Positions 10,817-22,832 are shown, counted from the stretch's first letter. The stretch: 64,000 bases of DNA from Fragum whitleyi (GCA_948146395.1 OX411547.1:32096614-32160613); one strand, 5' to 3'. Made by a program: numbers and translations. The notes: generated from the letters alone by a model not told the origin.

Positions 10817-12045
10817 AGCTCACCTGAGCACATCGTGCTCAAGGTGAGCTTTTGTGATCATTGAATGTCCGTCGTCTGTCGTGCGTCGTGCGTCGTCCGT
10901 CGTCCGTCGTCCGGGCGTCAACAATTTAAGTGTTTACGCTCTAGAGGCCACAAATATGATCCAATCTTCATGAAACTTGGTCAGAATGTTCCCCAGGTCA
11001 CAAGGATGAACCCTATTGAAAATGGGAAGGATCCATACAAAATCAAGGGAAAAGGAGCCTTATTGACAATTTTCTTGTTTACACTCTAGAGGCCACAAAT
11101 ATGATCCAATCTTCATGAAACTTGGTCAGATTGTCCCCCAGGTCACAAAGATGAACCCTATTGAAAATGGGAAGGATCCATGCGAAATCAAGGGAAAAGG
11201 AGCCTTATTGACAATTTTCTTGTTTACACTCTAGAGGCCACAAATATGGCCCAATCTTCATGAAACTTGGTCAGAATGTTGGCCAGGTCACAAGGATGAA
11301 CCCTATTGAAAATGGGAGGGATCCATGCCATATCACGGGAAAAGGGGCCTTATTGACAATATTCTTGTTTACACTCTAGAGGCCACAAATATGGCCCTAT
11401 CTTCATGAAACTTGGTCTGAATCTTCCCCAGGTCACAAGGATGAACCCTATCGCAAATGGGAAGGATCCATGTCATATCACGGGAAAAGGGGCCTTAATG
11501 ACAATTTTCTTGTTTACACTCTAGAGGCCACAAATATGGTCCTATCTTCATGAAACTTTGTAAGAATGTAGGCCAGGTCACAAGGATGAAGTGTATTGAA
11601 AATGTGGAGGATCCATGCAAAATCAAGGGAAAAGGGGCCTTATTGACAAATTTTTTGTTTACGCTCTAGAGGCCATAAATATGATCCAATCTTTATGAAA
11701 CTTGGTCAGGATGTTGGCAGGGTCACAAGGATTAATCCTATCGAAAATGGGAGGGATCCATGCCATATCAAGGGAAAAGGAGCCTTATTGACAATTTTCT
11801 TGTTTTCGCTCTAGAGGCCACAAATATGGCCCAATCTTCATGAAACTTGGTCAGAATGTTGATCATGTCACAAGGATGAACCCCATTTAAAATGGGATGG
11901 ATCCATGCCATATCACTGGAAAAGGGGTCTTAATGATTATTCTCATGTTATGTTCTTTATTACACTGCCTATTTAATTGCTGTGACATCCCAGTGGTCAA
12001 AAAGAATCAGGTGAGCGATCTAGGACCATCATGGTCCTCTTGTTT
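10817..12045 (+). mobile_element. Helentron-like non-autonomous element with 146-bp tandem core
   Basis: The left end is TAGCTCACCTGAGCAC with its inverted partner TGCTCAAGGTGAGCT, followed by a CGTCNGTCGT-rich microsatellite (10866-10915). About seven tandem units of about 146 bp follow, each with CTAGAGGCCACAAATATG and CATGAAACTTGGTCAGAATG. The right end is a hairpin, GGACCATCATGGTCC, then TCTTGTTTT. A terminal hairpin, tandem core, microsatellite and no long inverted termini resemble Helitron/Helentron-derived elements known from bivalves; the superfamily call is inference. A related element lies inverted at 48482-49606. Confidence 0.7.
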
Positions 12046-12583
12046 TGTAACTCATCTTTGAATAAAAAACTGTTGCCCTTGGTGTCTGAACTGTTTCCCT
12101 CTGCCTTTGGCATTGGGTAACAGGATTGTCTTTCCCTTCACCTGGGACAAGAGTTTTCATTATCACCTGATCAACTCTACAAATGATTATAAACTACTCC
12201 CAACTGTTTCCTAATTCATTACACTATCTCTTACGTGACCGGGCAACAGTTTGAGCTGTTTCATCCATGTGCAATGAACTGTTGCCCACTTGAGAAAATG
12301 ATGCAAATTTTGTTGCGCATGTAACAAACATGCAAAGTGCTCTTATGAATTTTGTCCTAAAATCACTTTTTTTTCTCTGTATGTCTCATCTTGTAACCTT
12401 TTTTTGAACGAAAAACAAGTTTCCTCCATTACAATCAGGTAATAAAACAGTTATTTAATAGCAATTCATGCAAGAGTGAAAAACTATTTCCATTGATGTC
12501 AGAGAATGACATGAGGCAACAATTTAGAATGTCATCCCCTTCACCTCAGTACAATAGTTTGAACTGTTAAATGAATCACTATT

Positions 12584-12738
12584 GGGATGAGTGTCTTTTT
12601 CACTGTGTTTATTGGGGTATAAAGTGCAATAGCCTTTGCACATATCAAATAAGGTCAATAGGGCATTAGGTTGAAGCCATGTGCTAGGGCTATTGCACTT
12701 TTTACCCCAATAATGGCAAGGAAAAAGACACTCATCCC
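12584..12738. mobile_element. 155-bp MITE with long terminal inverted repeats
   Basis: Starts GGGATGAGTGTCTTTTTCA and ends with GAAAAAGACACTCATCCC. Inner arms TTATTGGGGTATAAAGTGCA and TGCACTTTTTACCCCAATAA continue the pairing. Only a short interior does not pair. Confidence 0.7.
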
Positions 12739-12856
12739 TTATAATTGCAATCCTCTAGATTGAAGAAACTATTAAAATACTCGGCCAAATATTAAAGCTT
12801 CAAGTCTACTTTCTGGGCGTATAGATTACACAATCTAATTTGAAATCATGTATTTT

Positions 12857-13856
12857 TAGTCCCCTACCGGTGTTCACACCGGAGGGGACTATAGGTTTGC
12901 CCTCCGTCTGTCCGTCCGTCCGTCCGTCCGTCTGTCCGTCCGTCCGTCCGTCCGTCTGTCCACTCAAATCTGGATCCCGCGATAACTTAATAATTAAGCA
13001 AGCGTTTTTGATGAAAGTTGGTATATGACTAGATGGCAATGTGTAGATTATGCACATCATTTTATTTTTGTTTTTAGACTAAAATTGTTGTTGCTATGGT
13101 TACGGAAATAGTGAAAATATGGCAAAAAATATTGGATCCTGCGATAAGTTAATAAGTAAGCAAGCTAGTTTGATGAGACTTGGTATATGACTATATGGCA
13201 ATGTGTAGATTATGCACATCATTTTATTTTTGTTTTTAGACTAAAATTGTTGTTGCTATGGTTACGGAAATAGTGAAAATATGGCAAAAAAATATTGGAT
13301 CCTGCGATAAGTTAATAAGTAAGCAAGCTAATTTGATGAGACTTGGTATATGACTAGATGGCAATGTGTAGATTATGCACATCATTTTATCTTTGTTCTT
13401 TGACAAAAAGTGTGGTTGCTATGGTAACGGAAATAGTGAAAATATGGCAAAAAATATTAGATCCTGCGATAAGTTAATAAGTAAGCAAGCTAACTTGATG
13501 AAACCTGTTTTAAAATGTAAAAAAATTTATAAGCCATGTTAGTCAGGGTGGTGATGCAGCAGTATTAATCACCTCCAGTGAAAGTTCTCATTTCTTACCA
13601 ACAAGACTGAAGAAAAACATCTTGGATCAGACAAGGTAACTGTTATTGATACTATTTCTTGCATCTGTCTATTGCTTGCATGAATTGTATAGTGGGCACA
13701 GCAGAGACAACAACTCATGTAAGTCTTGTTTAACCCTTTCCAAAACAAGACCTGGTTTTGACGTCCCTGATAGAATTGGCGTGGGAAAACATTGAGACAA
13801 ACGAAGCCGGTAGGGGACTTTATGTGTTGCATACAACACCAGATACTTGTTTTATC
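12857..13856 (+). mobile_element. Helentron-like element, second family (CCGT microsatellite)
   Basis: The left end carries AGTCCCCTACCGGTGTTCAC and its inverted partner CACCGGAGGGGACT, then a CCGT-rich microsatellite (12903-12960). About four tandem units of about 160 bp follow, each with GATCCTGCGATAAGTTAATA and GGCAATGTGTAGATTATGC. The right end returns to GGTAGGGGACT and finishes ACTTGTTTTA. The architecture matches 10817-12045 although the sequences differ. Short frames here are by-products. Confidence 0.68.
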
Positions 13857-14356
13857 TCGCTATCAAAGCGAAATGTCATGAAGAAAAACAAGTGATACAC
13901 AAATAAACAACAACTTTGAAATTCATAGAGGTACTTATGACAAAAAAACTTGTTTCTGCCAAGTTAGTCTGTATTTTTTTAATGAAAACTGCGTGGTCGG
14001 TCTTAGTTGAGAGGGTTGCTTGATGGTCTTCTTCAACTCGCTGTTTTCCAAGTTTACGTCAGCTCTGAATCAGAACTGCATGCTTCTAATTGTAAATTCT
14101 CCCAAAAATATCTTGATTTAAATTACATTAAATAGCAATGTTGCGTTGATGATCAGGAACTAGGTTAATTTGAGTGCCTACAACACAGGACTTGCAGATC
14201 AAAGGTCAGGGGGTTCCCAAGAGACCAATTGTATTTTATACTGAAATAAAGTGCAATGGATTAGTAACAACTGTATAATTTTAAACAAAACAGCATCAAA
14301 ATAACTGTATAATATTTATACAAGAGTGATTCCCCTGATGTTTATCTATTTTCCAG

Positions 14357-14428
14357 TTTGAGAATGACAGATGGTTTAAAAACAAGAAAAGTTCTGTCTG
14401 GTTTGTGGAACATACAACTGGTGATGAG
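14357..14428 (+). CDS. Collagen A, C-propeptide exon 3
   Basis: Acceptor TTTTCCAG, donor GTGAGC, 72 bp in phase 0. It encodes FENDRWFKNKKSSVWFVEH followed by TTGDE. The Ser-Val-Trp-Phe element matches the conserved (H/S)VWFGE segment of COLFI domains. Confidence 0.9.
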
Positions 14429-14947
14429 GTGAGCATTTTTGCTGTACATACATAAAATGAAAGCTTTTAACTTAAATATACACAACATAATGCTGCAGAA
14501 ACTTTACTAAGCAGTCAAAGTTTTAATACAAATTAAGGTAGAAACTGTGTAATGCAAAACTTTATATCGTCCGAATATGGCTTTTCCCTGACAATGTTGT
14601 GACATTTTGTGATCACTGAACAATACCTTTTTTGCGTGATATGACTTTTTTGTTTCATCAATTATTTCCGCTGGTCAATTCCCATGATTTCTGAAAGTTA
14701 AGGAGTTGCCCAAGAAATTCAGGTGTTGGATCGACTTTATATGTTATATGTAACATGTTGATATTTCATGGGTGTTATCACTCTTGTAATATAACTTATC
14801 AAATAAGCTTCAAGAGTTTTGTCTATTTATTGAAAAACAACATCATATTATTATGACTGACAAGTATTAGTAGGCTTACTACATTGTTGTTATAATGATC
14901 TAAAAGAATTAAAGCATTTGCTGACTGTTCGAGATGTCTGTTTTCAG

Positions 14948-15151
14948 ATAAAATACAAAATCAATACCAATCAACTTGAAATGCTTCAAAGGATGTCAGA
15001 TATGGCCACACAGACGATCTCATTCAACTGTTTGAACGTGAGGACGGAAGGGTTCCAGTTTGTTCCGTACGATGAAAACTGCCACTATATTGACACCTCG
15101 TCAACGAGATATCTGGGCAGGACAAGGATCGACAGAAAACAAGGCTGTGAT
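14948..15151 (+). CDS. Collagen A, C-propeptide exon 4
   Basis: Acceptor GTTTTCAG, donor GTAAGA, 204 bp, phase 0 on both sides, 68 codons. It begins IKYKINTNQLEMLQRMSDMA, corresponding to the family's QLTFLRLLS helix, followed by ATQTISFNCLN (C6) and ending RKQGCD (C7). An additional cysteine in DENCHY is not one of the canonical eight. Confidence 0.92.
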
Positions 15152-15189
15152 GTAAGATACTTTTTTTATGATATGCATGTAATTTCATT

Positions 15190-15490
15190 TTCACGTTGAT
15201 CCTCCATGAATAAAGTCTGATGGAGATTGAATTATATGCAAAAGGTAAAATCTTAGTACAGCGAGATGAAAATTCACCCCCCTATCAGAGTTAGTCATGG
15301 ACATATGAACCCAAAAATGAAATTATATCCATTGTAACACAATCACAATTCAAAAATTAGTTTTGTTGCTTTTTTGGGGTTTAAAACGATTTTAAAAAAA
15401 ATTCTGGCAGTAAAATTAATGAACAGGTATGAAAGAGAATTTCACTAAAAGCAAAGCCTGTCATTTGGCATTTTGGTTGTATGACATCAA
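15190..15490. repeat. Dispersed repeat shared with 31020-31390
   Basis: Shares ATATGCAAAAGGTAAAATC, AAATGAAATTATATCCATT, CACAATCACAATTC and a CATTTGGCA/CATTTAGCC end with the later copy. Function unknown; probably a degraded transposon. Confidence 0.55.
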
Positions 15491-15830
15491 AAGCCTCAAG
15501 GAGCTTTCTACCATAGTATTATAATATTAAATATCAGAGAACAGTATTTTAGATTTGCCCCAAATGAAGGTATGTTTTCCATAGCTTCTTTATATTGTCT
15601 AAATTGATTTTGGTACTGTAGTAAGGGGTAACAAGTCTTCAGATTGGTAAAAAATGGAAAAATGCAAATAAGAAGCCAGGGCCTTCTAGGGTTGCTGTGA
15701 TTGTAATAGAAACTTAATGAAGACATTTTTAGGTTTAATAGTTTCTGTTATATTGATGAATTACTTTTGAAAGAAGCATTTTTAAATTCCATGCAAGATG
15801 TAAAAATTTACTTTTCTTTTTTTACTTTAG

Positions 15831-15983
15831 ATGAACAACCAGTGGGGTAAGTCGGAGTACAAGATCAGAACAGAACGACCCAACGTACTACCAATCACAG
15901 ACATTCTCTTGTACGATGTAGGTGAGCAGAATCAACAGTTTGGTATCGATATAGGCATGGTGTGTTTCCAGCCCAAACCTTAG
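15831..15983 (+). CDS. Collagen A, last coding exon with TAG stop
   Basis: Acceptor TTACTTTAG, 153 bp. It encodes MNNQWGKSEYKIRTERPNV, then LPITDILLYDVGEQNQQFG, IDIGMVCFQPKP and stop. The LPI-D-I...QxFGxDIGxVCF block is the diagnostic C-terminal end of fibrillar collagens and holds the last conserved cysteine (C8). The protein extends four residues beyond the usual VCFL-type end. Confidence 0.94.
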   Translation: MNNQWGKSEYKIRTERPNVLPITDILLYDVGEQNQQFGIDIGMVCFQPKP

Positions 15984-16358
15984 ATCGTGATATTATTGTG
16001 CAATCGCTATATGCGAACAAACTTTTAACACTTAATCTATTCCATTAAAAGTCACGGTGTTTGATTCATTTTGTGAAGTATTACTCTGTTTATTAGCATT
16101 ATATCTTATAATTGAATTCCAAACCAGAAAAATTGAAAATCCCAGCATATTATAACTACAATTACAAAATTGATGATTGCATACTTATTTATTGATTATC
16201 CCTTTAAAGGATACTCAAATTTTGAATTACAAGACCAAGCTTCTGATTGGTCAAGACATTTTAGTTTAAATATTCATTCATATACATCAGCAATTCTTTC
16301 AACATTTATAAAGCAATTGTAATTTCATGAATTTTCATAATGCTTACAAACTGGAACT

Positions 16359-16438
16359 CGATGGCTCAGCGCAAAACAGTTGTAGCTGCCTATATGTTTA
16401 TAGGCAGTTACAACTGTTTTGCACCAAGCTGTAGAATT
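16359..16438. repeat. 70-bp foldback hairpin, subfamily 2 (GTAACTGCC stem)
   Basis: Arms ATGGCTCAGCGCAAAACAGT and its partner ACTGTTTTGCACCAAGCT, stem core TAGCTGCC/GGCAGTTA, loop near TATATGTTTATA. Other copies of this subfamily: 22761-22832, 26695-26766, 42779-42850, 45775-45843, 45941-46010, 54449-54519. Confidence 0.85.
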
Positions 16439-16625
16439 ATGTAATAAAATGATGAGAAGTGTGAGGTAGTATTACGCAAATGCAAAAGAGAAATGGTCGA
16501 GCATTATGCTACATCAGTGGCATTTTTGTTCCCATGTCTTATTAGATGTCCATCAAATTTAGAGATAAATGACTCACTGCCTATCAAAATGCTTGGTATA
16601 TGGTTAAAAACAGCAGTGTATTTTG

Positions 16626-16698
16626 AGGGATCAGTGCAACACTATTGTAAGTGCCTGTGAATAAATAGGCACTTACAATAGTGTTGAACTGACCCCTT
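16626..16698. repeat. 70-bp foldback hairpin, subfamily 1 (GTAAGTGCC stem)
   Basis: Arms GGATCAGTGCAACACTATTG and ATAGTGTTGAACTGACCCCT, stem core GTAAGTGCC/GGCACTTAC. Copies of this subfamily: 17690-17764, 19733-19805, 22524-22599, 26458-26533, 60979-61055; 16883-16949 is a diverged copy. Confidence 0.85.
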
Positions 16699-16882
16699 GA
16701 TTTGAAATAATAGGTATGATTAACTCGTAATGTCAATGTATTTACATGGTAAATCATGGCAAATTTTTATTATTAAAGTAAATACATTGCCTGCATGAGT
16801 TCTCATATCAGAAATATATAAAACACAGCTATAAATCATGGCAGATAACATCTAGCTGTGTTACGATGCTCTTGGTTAAAAC

Positions 16883-16949
16883 GGTCAGTGCAAAGACATT
16901 GTTAGTTCCTATAGATGTATAGGCATTAACAATAGCTTTGAACTGACCC
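16883..16949. repeat. Foldback hairpin, diverged subfamily 1
   Basis: Arms GGTCAGTGCAAAGACATTGT and ACAATAGCTTTGAACTGACC, loop around TATAGATGTATAGG. Confidence 0.75.
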
Positions 16950-17689
16950 TAAATTTGAAATCATGGCAACTTACTTGAATAACAATTAACAATCAAGTTT
17001 AAATCATTATACCTTGGCAGTGAATACAAAATGGCAACAAAAATTAGTCACCAAATATGAAGAAATTTACACTTTTTTTTCATATGACTTCATAATAATG
17101 AAGTACAGCTTCTGCAAAGAAAGTGTACTGTTATGTTGATAATTAAGTCATTTGTTTTGTATTTTTGTCTACATAACATTAATAGCTTTTACATTTAGGT
17201 TTTTAGTTTGAACCTATATAGTATTATATTTACCATTAATGAACAGGCCTTTTTCAAATCCGTCCATAAATTTTAAGCTGTCCTTTTTATATTTTATATA
17301 TTTTTGTATGTTTTATATTTCATTGTTTTGTGATTATATAACTGCTGAAGCAATAACAAACTAATTCATTTTATACAAATTTTGAAAAACAAAAACCTTT
17401 AAGTCTTTTAAACATCAATGGTGGAATTATTTAGAGGCCATTTTCATGACTCGGAATCAAGTAGACAAATAGACCAATTTCCCTGACAGTTAAGGTTTAG
17501 TGTTACAAAGGTCTGCATTCTGATGTTCTATAATGGCCGTAATTGCTACTTACCATACTGTGCTGTAGGCTAATTAAATGAAATGGTGAATTTAAACAGT
17601 AAACTGGTTAATTTTACAATGTATGGTTTTGAGTTCTGGAACAATTTGATGTAACTTAATTAGAGCTGATACATGAAACTAGTGTAAAT

Positions 17690-17764
17690 CGAGGGGAAAG
17701 TTAAAAACTATCGTAAGTGCCTATGTATCTATAGGCACTTACAATAGTTTTGCACTGACCCCTT
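17690..17764. repeat. Foldback hairpin, subfamily 1
   Basis: Stem ACTATCGTAAGTGCCTAT pairs with ATAGGCACTTACAATAGT, and the right arm ends GCACTGACCCCTT. Confidence 0.82.
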
Positions 17765-19159
17765 GAAATACCAGTACAATGCAAGAATCTTTTAAAATAA
17801 ATGTGCCAAAACTAACCTCGAAAGACTTAGTGGTACCAATATTGAGGCATCATTTGGAAGTAAATCATGGCATTTTTTTTTTTTAAATTATCTAATAAGA
17901 AACACAAACCATGTGGCTGTTTTGGAATTTATGAAGAATGCAGCTAAGTAATAGAGCTTTAAGGTCAATGATATGGTTTGTTAGTAATTCTTGGTTAACT
18001 GGGTCATGTAATAGATGCCTTACATCTTAAAATGCTAAAATGGGAAACAGGAACTAAATCTGGCCACTGTTTTTTGTACCTCCTTTTACATATATGAAGG
18101 TTTTCTTGAATCTCTACAAGTCGCGACTCGTATCAAGGGGGCTAAAGCAAAACTATTTTTAATTTCTATTTATTTGTAGGAAACCAATAGTTTTACATTA
18201 ACCCTTCAAAATGTGTGATTTTTTTTATGCTTTTATAACATGTTAATGATTCAAAGAAGTTGTGTTTTGATATAATTAATATTTTCATTATATGTAATAA
18301 GTGCTAAGAAGTTGTAAATATCACCTATAATACTATTTTCAGTATTAAGTCATTCCTTATATGTAAATGTGCCTTTTGTCAAGAATTTATATTGATCGTT
18401 AATGTAATGATAGGCTTATACGTGATATAGTGTATATATCTATATGTTTTAGTTAGAATGAACCAAGCAATAATCGAAAGGTAATTAATTGTTGAACTTC
18501 ACTATGAACACTTATACTTAGGAAATTTTTCATCTTTGCCCGTATAAATTGCTCATATTAAGCAATTTCTTTAAATTTGAAATATTAGAATACTTATAAT
18601 CAGTGGACGAGCAGAATGTTGTCACTACAGCTTTCTTCAAGCTGTAGTTACAACGAATTGCTTTTCCACTGAAAATATGTGCTTGTGTGACCAATCTGTT
18701 TTGAAATATCTTAGGGTATGGACTAAATTATTGTAAATAAGCAACAGTAGTTTGGCCTGCGCCCTTTGAGCTATATAATCTGTCCTCATTCAGTGTTGTA
18801 TACCAAGTCAATCGCATCAATTTTTCACTCATTTCATCATTATTTTTTATGCTTTTATATTTCTTCAAACTGTGGCAATATGTGTGTGTGAGTATTAATT
18901 GGGATGAAGTATGATGAGAGTATTTGAAATAATAAAGTCAGAAATCATAATATACCAGTGTTTTTATTCCTAAATCCCTATTTTCAATATCTGTATTTCT
19001 AAGTTATAGCCATTTTTATTCTCTATAGCAAATAACAAATGTTAAATCAGAAATGGAACCGTACTAGAGAGGTAAGGCTATCTTTTCTATATGTTTTGAA
19101 TTGATGTTCAGATTGTTCAACATATATTCTTGTTGGTGATGTCAAGCTAAAGCTCAAAG

Positions 19160-19345
19160 GGCCTTTTTGTGTCAGTGACCTATTAGCATATGCCCTCCAC
19201 TCTTGAGGTGCACAGAGGTTCATGGTTTGAGCCCCACCGTGGCCAAAGTGTTTTTATCTGTAAAACACTAAATAGCCATAACTTGTTCACCCAGCTGAAA
19301 AATTGGGTAGCAATGGGTTTAAGGTTAAACACTGCCTCCCTCTTA
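19160..19345 (+). mobile_element. Possible tRNA-derived SINE
   Basis: GGTTCATGGTTTGAGCCCC resembles an RNA polymerase III B box in a tRNA T-arm context, preceded at a suitable distance by an A-box-like TATTAGCATATG. No tail or target duplication was defined. Confidence 0.35.
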
Positions 19346-19604
19346 GTCATGTGAAAACAGGTTTAAGGTGTCACTATTGAACAAAAGTAAGCTAGCACGA
19401 CTTATGGGTCTTGTGCACTGTACTTCTCCTTAATGAGATCTATCCACCTGTTAAGTTTCAAGTTGATAGAATTTATACTTTAGGAGATACACTCCAGACA
19501 AAGGAAGAACAGGATGACAATTAGAGATCATAACTTTATCCCCTTCGCAGGCGGGGGATAATTAGCATAAATTGAACTTAATAGAACTCATGCTCAAAAG
19601 ATTC

Positions 19605-20200
19605 TTTGAAAAACTTCAAGGTCACAGGTTAATGTCAAGGAAGGTTCCTCTCAAAAATTGAGAGGATCCGCCGTCAAATATGAGATTCTCAATCTCTTAA
19701 ATCTTATAGGATGATTGTAGGTTAATATAACAAGGGCTTAGTGCAATACTTTTTAAGTGCCTATAAATATAGGCACTTACGATAGTATTGTGCTAACCCC
19801 TCGATAAGAAATATCATTTTTTTAAAAAAATTTTCCAAAAAGCTTCAAGGTCACGGGTTAAGGTCAAGGAAAGTTCCTTTCTAAAATGGAGAGGATCTGC
19901 CCACAAATATCAAATTCTAAATCTTACAGGATGCTTGTAGGATTATGAGAAATGATTTTTCCAAAATTCAGGGGTCTTTATCCAATAAGAGTAAAAATGT
20001 ATTTTCACTCAAATTATACTCATGATGGTGAAAATGTCTAAAGATATTGTTGGATTCTCTCACTACAATCACAGGATATTAATAGGTGACACTTGACATA
20101 TTCTCCTTCAACTTATGAAGTTCCTCAAATATCGGAATAAAATTCGGAAAAAGTTGGTTGTCAGTACAGCGCCTCAGGTCCTCATAGGCGTCTTGTTTTG
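19605..20200. repeat. Locally duplicated repeat with embedded hairpin
   Basis: AAAACTTCAAGGTCACAGGTTAATGTCAAGG-type sequence (near 19610) recurs near 19841 as AAGCTTCAAGGTCACGGGTT. A foldback hairpin at 19733-19805 separates the copies. No gene was recognised. Confidence 0.5.
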
Positions 20201-21429
20201 CAAAAAGTGTCTAAAACGGGTAAAACATATTTCTTCATACCAAATGAAACTAATATGAATTTTGTTGGGTAGCCAAAAAAAAAAAGATAATATAAATGGC
20301 CTTGGATAACATCACTCTGTTATCTGTATTTTATCCTTTACCAATCACAGGTTTAGATTATATAGAAGTTTCAGTGTAAGATTGTTTTATCATTCATTGA
20401 TTGTACACCCAAAGCCATGAATGGAAATTAGCTTTTGTTTTGGTCACAAAATGAAAGATTTATCTATACTGAGCAAAAATAAAAAGTATCCACCCAATTA
20501 AACATCGGATTTCTTTAAAAGTGCGCACGGGAATTCTATGAAACATATTGCAACTTACGCCCTTATCATTTTGAAATTAATTTGAAAAGTTTTATGTGAT
20601 TTGAAGAAGTCGCTACCGAATTGTAGGTGCTAACAAAGCCAGGGGTCGTTTTCAAAAAATCGCAGACTCTCAATAAAATATTCAAATGATTTTCTGACAG
20701 TTTTAAGCTTGCGAAATGAAACATTATTGCGTTAGGTATTGTGGATTGATAAGACAACTTGATTTCTTCTGCGAAATCCTACGAAAGTTACGTCAAATGA
20801 ACATCAACTTTCATAAAACATATTACGCAGATTCAAAGCTCAAATTAACAAAATTCTGTCTGCTCGTTCCTCGTCAAGAAAACCAATCCCAAAATGCTCT
20901 ATTTCATTTTTGCTGAAAACAAAACAACATTTGCATTGCCACATTACGTCAATGTTTTATTTTGCTCATTGGAGAGGCTCGTATGAATATCAAGGAAATT
21001 TGCTCGCCTTACACCTGTTAAGAATTAAATGGCAAATTAAACTTTGTTTTAAAGTTGGCGTTTTAAAAGGTTAAGACATTTTATTCACTTCCGCTTTGAA
21101 ATAGTGGTTTGAAAGCGTAGAGGCAATCGCGTCAACGTGATTGAGAAGATTAGGCGTGACGTCTTCCCAGTGGCCCTATTGAGACAAAGAGGGCGAATGA
21201 CAATACTACTGTATCGGAAATTGTAAGCACACGTCTTCATTGTTCTTCTCTTTCAACTAACGTCGTAAAATTTACTCAACACTTGACGGTTTTTGATTAC
21301 GCCTGTGGTCATGTTTTTCTTGGTCTCGTTACAAAACTATGTTGTACAGAACACAACTATTGTTTGATTTTCTTAACTACAGAGCTTTAGAGGTTAGATT
21401 CTTTGAGAAGAAACTCACGATCCAGCACG
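20200..21429. other. Non-repetitive spacer; CpG-richer at 20930-21429
   Basis: No convincing coding exon. The part from about 20930 has more CpG and mixed composition than its surroundings, includes CACGTGACGTACG at 21426, and has a donor-like GTAAGCAC near 21223. It could be a promoter or first non-coding exon of the CSAD gene, but this is speculative. Confidence 0.25.
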
Positions 21430-21870
21430 TGACGTACGCCGACGTAGAAAACAAACATTGCGACATTTATTGAAAAACACCAGAAATGACATGTTGCTTG
21501 AATGAAAAAATCATGATTGCAAGAGAAAACGAAGCGGTGCAAACACAATGGTACCTTAAATGATCATTTAATCTTAAAAATATAAAAGATATTGACAAAA
21601 GAAAAGTGGATACTTTCTTTTTTTGCTGAGTATATCTTGCATAGAAAAAAAAAATCATTTTTCTCTTTTCTATAATGAACTGAGACAAAACTAAAATATT
21701 CAATGGAGATATTTCAGTCCTGCGGTGTAGGTTATATAACAAAATGTACTATTACCTCTTGCTAGTCTTTGGCAAACTTTTCCTTAAATATTTGATATGA
21801 AATGGGAAAAATTTTGTTGGAAAAGGCTAGGTATGTTTAATTTAAGCAGTTTCGTTTCTATCAGAAAAAT

Positions 21871-22101
21871 TTAACCCTTATCATGCTGAATAAAAATTAA
21901 CCACAGAAAAATTACATTGAGGTCAAATTAGTGATTGTGATTCAGTATTGAATTTTATGATATAAAATTAAAACTTTCTGTTTTAAATGGGAAAATCAGA
22001 TGATATAGACTAAGATCAGACTGCACTTATGTGCAGGCTGATCTTAATCTCTACCTCTTGCCAAAGCAGGAGTTCTCTGTGTTCAGCTGACAAGCATTAA
22101 T
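21871..22101. mobile_element. MITE with TTAACCCTTRTCATGCTGAA ends, in duplication copy 1
   Basis: Left end TTAACCCTTATCATGCTGAA, right end TTCAGCTGACAAGCATTAA. The interior has the hairpin CAGACTGCACTTATGTGCAG followed by GCTGATC. A duplicated copy lies at 25805-26035. Family members: 23597-23843, 34741-34998, 46534-46756, 63635-63880. Confidence 0.75.
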
Positions 22102-22523
22102 TCTGGATTCATAGAGATGATATACAAAGCTAATGCGATTTCATACATTGTCTGCCAGTCTTGACTTTTCAATTTGGCCTAAATTTCTCTATAGATGAAA
22201 AAGATAATGAAAATATGACCACTGTAGTAGTTTATTTATCCTAATCAGTTTGGGAAAAGGGTGTTAAAAATTTACATAAAAATTTTGGCCAACAGTACTT
22301 TAAATGACACAGCCCAGTGTAATGTTCAGGAATGTTTGTTGTCGAATAAACACTAAATGTGCCAGAGGAATTCTAGGTCAAGGTGTGCTGATAAGCAACG
22401 GTAGGCTTTCTCTTCACAGGAGATACCTTAACACAGTCATGGGTAAGGATTATTTCTGATTTATAGATCAAGGACACAATGCTGGATAATTGTCAGTGCC
22501 TATATATTTATAGGCGTTAATCA

Positions 22524-22599
22524 ATGGGTCAGTGCAATACTATTGTATGTGCCTATATATTCATAGGCACTTACAATAGTGTTGAGCCTACCCCTCGAT
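22524..22599. repeat. Foldback hairpin, subfamily 1 (second copy at 26458-26533)
   Basis: Arms GGGTCAGTGCAATACTATTG and CAATAGTGTTGAGCCTACCC, loop TATATATTCATA. A half-copy precedes it at 22488-22520. Confidence 0.85.
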
Positions 22600-22760
22600 T
22601 TACAATCATATTGCACTGAGCCCTTGAGATGTGCATCTTCTCACATCAGGTTTCGATAAGGGCTGGGTGTGATTACTTTTTTAAATTCATTTCAATTTGT
22701 TTATCTATACCAAGGTCTTAGAGTAACAACACTGTTACAAAATTGGAACAACACAAACCG

Positions 22761-22832
22761 ATGGCTCACAGCAAAACAGTTATAACTGTCTATATGTTTA
22801 TAGGCAGTTACAACTGTTTTTTGCTGAGCCAT
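22761..22832. repeat. Foldback hairpin, subfamily 2 (second copy at 26695-26766)
   Basis: Arms ATGGCTCACAGCAAAACAGT and ACTGTTTTTTGCTGAGCCAT, loop TATATGTTTATA. Confidence 0.88.

Larger units (their letters stand above)
655..15983 (+). other. Gene A: fibrillar collagen alpha chain, 3' part (11 exons seen)
   Basis: Gene-level entry; the exons are listed separately. Joined in frame they give 323 codons: 69 residues of Gly-X-Y triple helix, a 30-residue Tyr/Pro/Gln-rich linker, then about 224 residues of fibrillar collagen C-propeptide (COLFI) ending at a TAG stop. COLFI domains select and trimerise procollagen chains in the endoplasmic reticulum and are removed after secretion. Family signatures seen are GYYYIDPSVG, SVWFVEHTTGDE, the FNC, QGCD and VCF cysteines, and the end motif LPITDILLYDVG followed by QQFGIDIGMVCF. 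Every intron is GT..AG with consistent phase (0, except phase 1 after the first propeptide exon). The 5' end (signal peptide, N-propeptide, most of the helix) is left of the window. Family identity is firm; the clade of fibrillar collagen is not decided. Confidence 0.93.
15984..18940 (+). other. Collagen A 3' flank / probable 3' UTR with several hairpins
   Basis: No coding exon was seen. Candidate poly(A) signals include AATAAA near 16443 and AATAAA at 18931-18936, the latter downstream of a TGTGTGTGTG run; which is used cannot be told. The stretch contains four 70-bp foldback hairpins (16359-16438, 16626-16698, 16883-16949, 17690-17764) and a shorter one at 18619-18660. Confidence 0.45.

Noticed and set aside
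10865..11089. Short coding frame over CGTCGTCCGTCG sequence
   Set aside because: It lies over the microsatellite and tandem core of a Helentron-like element that repeats about seven times.
19030..19080. Missing first CSAD coding exon at ATGGAACCGTAC followed by a GTAAGG donor
   Set aside because: The frame hits TAG after four codons and the phase does not fit the exon at 29487.
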